DNA of 23,938 nt. Source: a virus. Where the stretch lies: IMG/VR virus record IMGVR_UViG_3300034020_001354, positions 1 through 23,938 of that record. One strand, given 5' to 3'. The translations under genes and the position numbers were made by a program. Shown piece after piece: positions 23,001 through 23,938 of the stretch. The notes under the pieces are model-generated. The model searched no databases, was not told the DNA's origin, and saw only the letters and a list, made by a program, of their open reading frames with translations. Every line of letters begins with the position of its first letter. The stretch's first letter is position 1.

Positions 23001-23938
23001 TCACCCGCCGTTCTTGTCGGATGTTCGGATTTGTTGGTACACAGCCCGCATCAGATGGCTCGCTGCAACATTCCTAAACGCCTCATCGTTCATCAGGCGT
23101 ACAAAGATTTCTTCGTTGCCGTCCATGCGTTCGATGAACAGGTTCTCAAGTTGCTTGTTGAATACCGGTTCGAAGTTTTCGATGCTGTTGGCCATGACGG
23201 CCTGTCGCAACTGTTCGTTGGCTACGGCTGTTTCACGGACTTGATCGAAGAAGAGCTGGTCGGCCGGGGTGAACTCTGTGCCGAAGCGCTCATTGAGCTT
23301 GCCAACTAAGGTCGAAAGCTGCACATCTTCGTCGGCTTGGCCCGTACCCACATCCGTCGGTCCCTCAAGTGCATCGGCTTCGCCCGTCTTCAGATCAATT
23401 GCTCCCTCGCTGATTTTTTGCAGTCGGTAGTACTTGAGCTCGACCTCATCGTCGACTTGCACCGTCCGGTTGTCTGTGGTGCGCGGCAGCTTCGTCAGCA
23501 GGAAACGGGCGTAGGTGTACAGCTTCTCGTGATCGGAGTCCTGGTAAGGGACGATCTGGGAAACAAAGCCGTACAGGTTGCGGAAGCTAACCAGCTGCCC
23601 CTTGAACAGGTTCTGGTCTTCTTCCCCGAACTGCTTGAACCGCTCAATCGCCAGATCAAGTAGGCCATTCAATTTCTTATGTTCGCCGCCCGTGGGGTTC
23701 AGCCGGTTGCGGAACCAGATTTCGCACCAAGCACTGACCTCGGCTTCGGTATAGATTTTCCAGTTGGCTAGTGTGTGCGCCAGCGTGTTGAGCTGTTGTG
23801 GGTCGGTATCGTCGCCCTTGTCTGTCGCTTCGTAATACGGCTTGAAGGCGGTGTAGATTTCCGCAGGCTCGTTGACAAAATCGAGTACGAACGTGTCGGT
23901 CTTGCCTCGTGTCGTTCGATTCAGGCGCGAGAGTGTCT
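23001..23938 (-). CDS. hsdR: Type I restriction enzyme R subunit (hsdR), C-terminal part, cut by window edge
   Basis: The last ~312 codons of an hsdR gene that begins outside the window. The first visible residues, TLSRLNRT followed by GKTDTFVLDFVN, are helicase motif VI and the following strand typical of HsdR, the subunit that translocates and cuts unmodified DNA. The rest is the helical C-terminal domain that docks on the methylase core. Internal starts such as TTG 23670-23672 are not real starts, since the frame is open to the edge. The hsdM and hsdS genes should lie beyond the edge. The stop (TGA 23001-23003) overlaps a possible GTG start of capV. Confidence 0.9.
   Translation of the reverse strand, partial: TLSRLNRTTRGKTDTFVLDFVNEPAEIYTAFKPYYEATDKGDDTDPQQLNTLAHTLANWKIYTEAEVSAWCEIWFRNRLNPTGGEHKKLNGLLDLAIERFKQFGEEDQNLFKGQLVSFRNLYGFVSQIVPYQDSDHEKLYTYARFLLTKLPRTTDNRTVQVDDEVELKYYRLQKISEGAIDLKTGEADALEGPTDVGTGQADEDVQLSTLVGKLNERFGTEFTPADQLFFDQVRETAVANEQLRQAVMANSIENFEPVFNKQLENLFIERMDGNEEIFVRLMNDEAFRNVAASHLMRAVYQQIRTSDKNGG

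Noticed and set aside
1-23938. tRNA genes, CRISPR arrays, insertion sequences, integrase or attachment repeats
   Set aside because: None was found by reading both strands; tRNA and att sites would need a proper search to exclude.

Overview
The window holds two blocks of genes. Positions 1 to about 19.8 kb are the late region of a lambda-like siphovirus prophage, all on the + strand. From 19,788 to the right edge lies a defence operon on the - strand that runs toward it. High G+C, codon use and gene types suggest a Gram-negative proteobacterium, probably a betaproteobacterium of the Burkholderiales type. That assignment is inference; no host marker gene is present. Gram-negative envelope is supported by a complete Rz/Rz1 spanin pair.

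Head and tail (1-14,151). The order follows phage lambda: W end, portal (B), S49 protease (C) with an in-frame nested scaffold start (Nu3-like), decoration protein (D), major capsid protein (E), FII-like connector, Z-like protein, U-like terminator, tail tube (V), G/GT chaperones, tape measure (H), M, L (DUF1833), K (NlpC/P60), and an I-J fused tail-tip protein. The G/GT pair shows a canonical A AAA AAC slippery site followed after 7 nt by a strong hairpin.

Fibres (14,181-17,795). Here are a small adaptor-like protein, a 67-residue protein with a short collagen-like stretch, a fibre with a duplicated module, a 67-residue stand-alone fibre-anchor-like protein, a larger putative fibre, a small unknown and a cupin-like protein. 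A rho-independent terminator (17,815-17,853) closes this block.

Lysis (17,866-19,386). A DUF6127-like membrane protein, a holin-like protein, a GH24 endolysin with an N-terminal signal-anchor, Rz and a fully nested Rz1 form an overlapping cassette. A 96-residue orphan gene follows and ends 4 nt from the converging defence operon.

Defence operon (- strand, 23,938 to 19,788). The 3' end of a type I restriction hsdR is followed, with overlapping or near-touching reading frames, by a patatin phospholipase (CapV-like), a CD-NTase with an AGS-C-like C-terminal domain, and a protein with an N-terminal winged helix and a PD-(D/E)xK-like nuclease domain (HrgA/COG2958-like). The phospholipase and CD-NTase make this a CBASS anti-phage system. 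Infection would make the CD-NTase synthesise a cyclic nucleotide that switches on the membrane-degrading phospholipase. The third gene is not a standard CBASS component, and the tight coupling to hsdR suggests one operon combining restriction and abortive infection. This is the most interesting part of the window. Base composition there is visibly lower in G+C than in the phage block.
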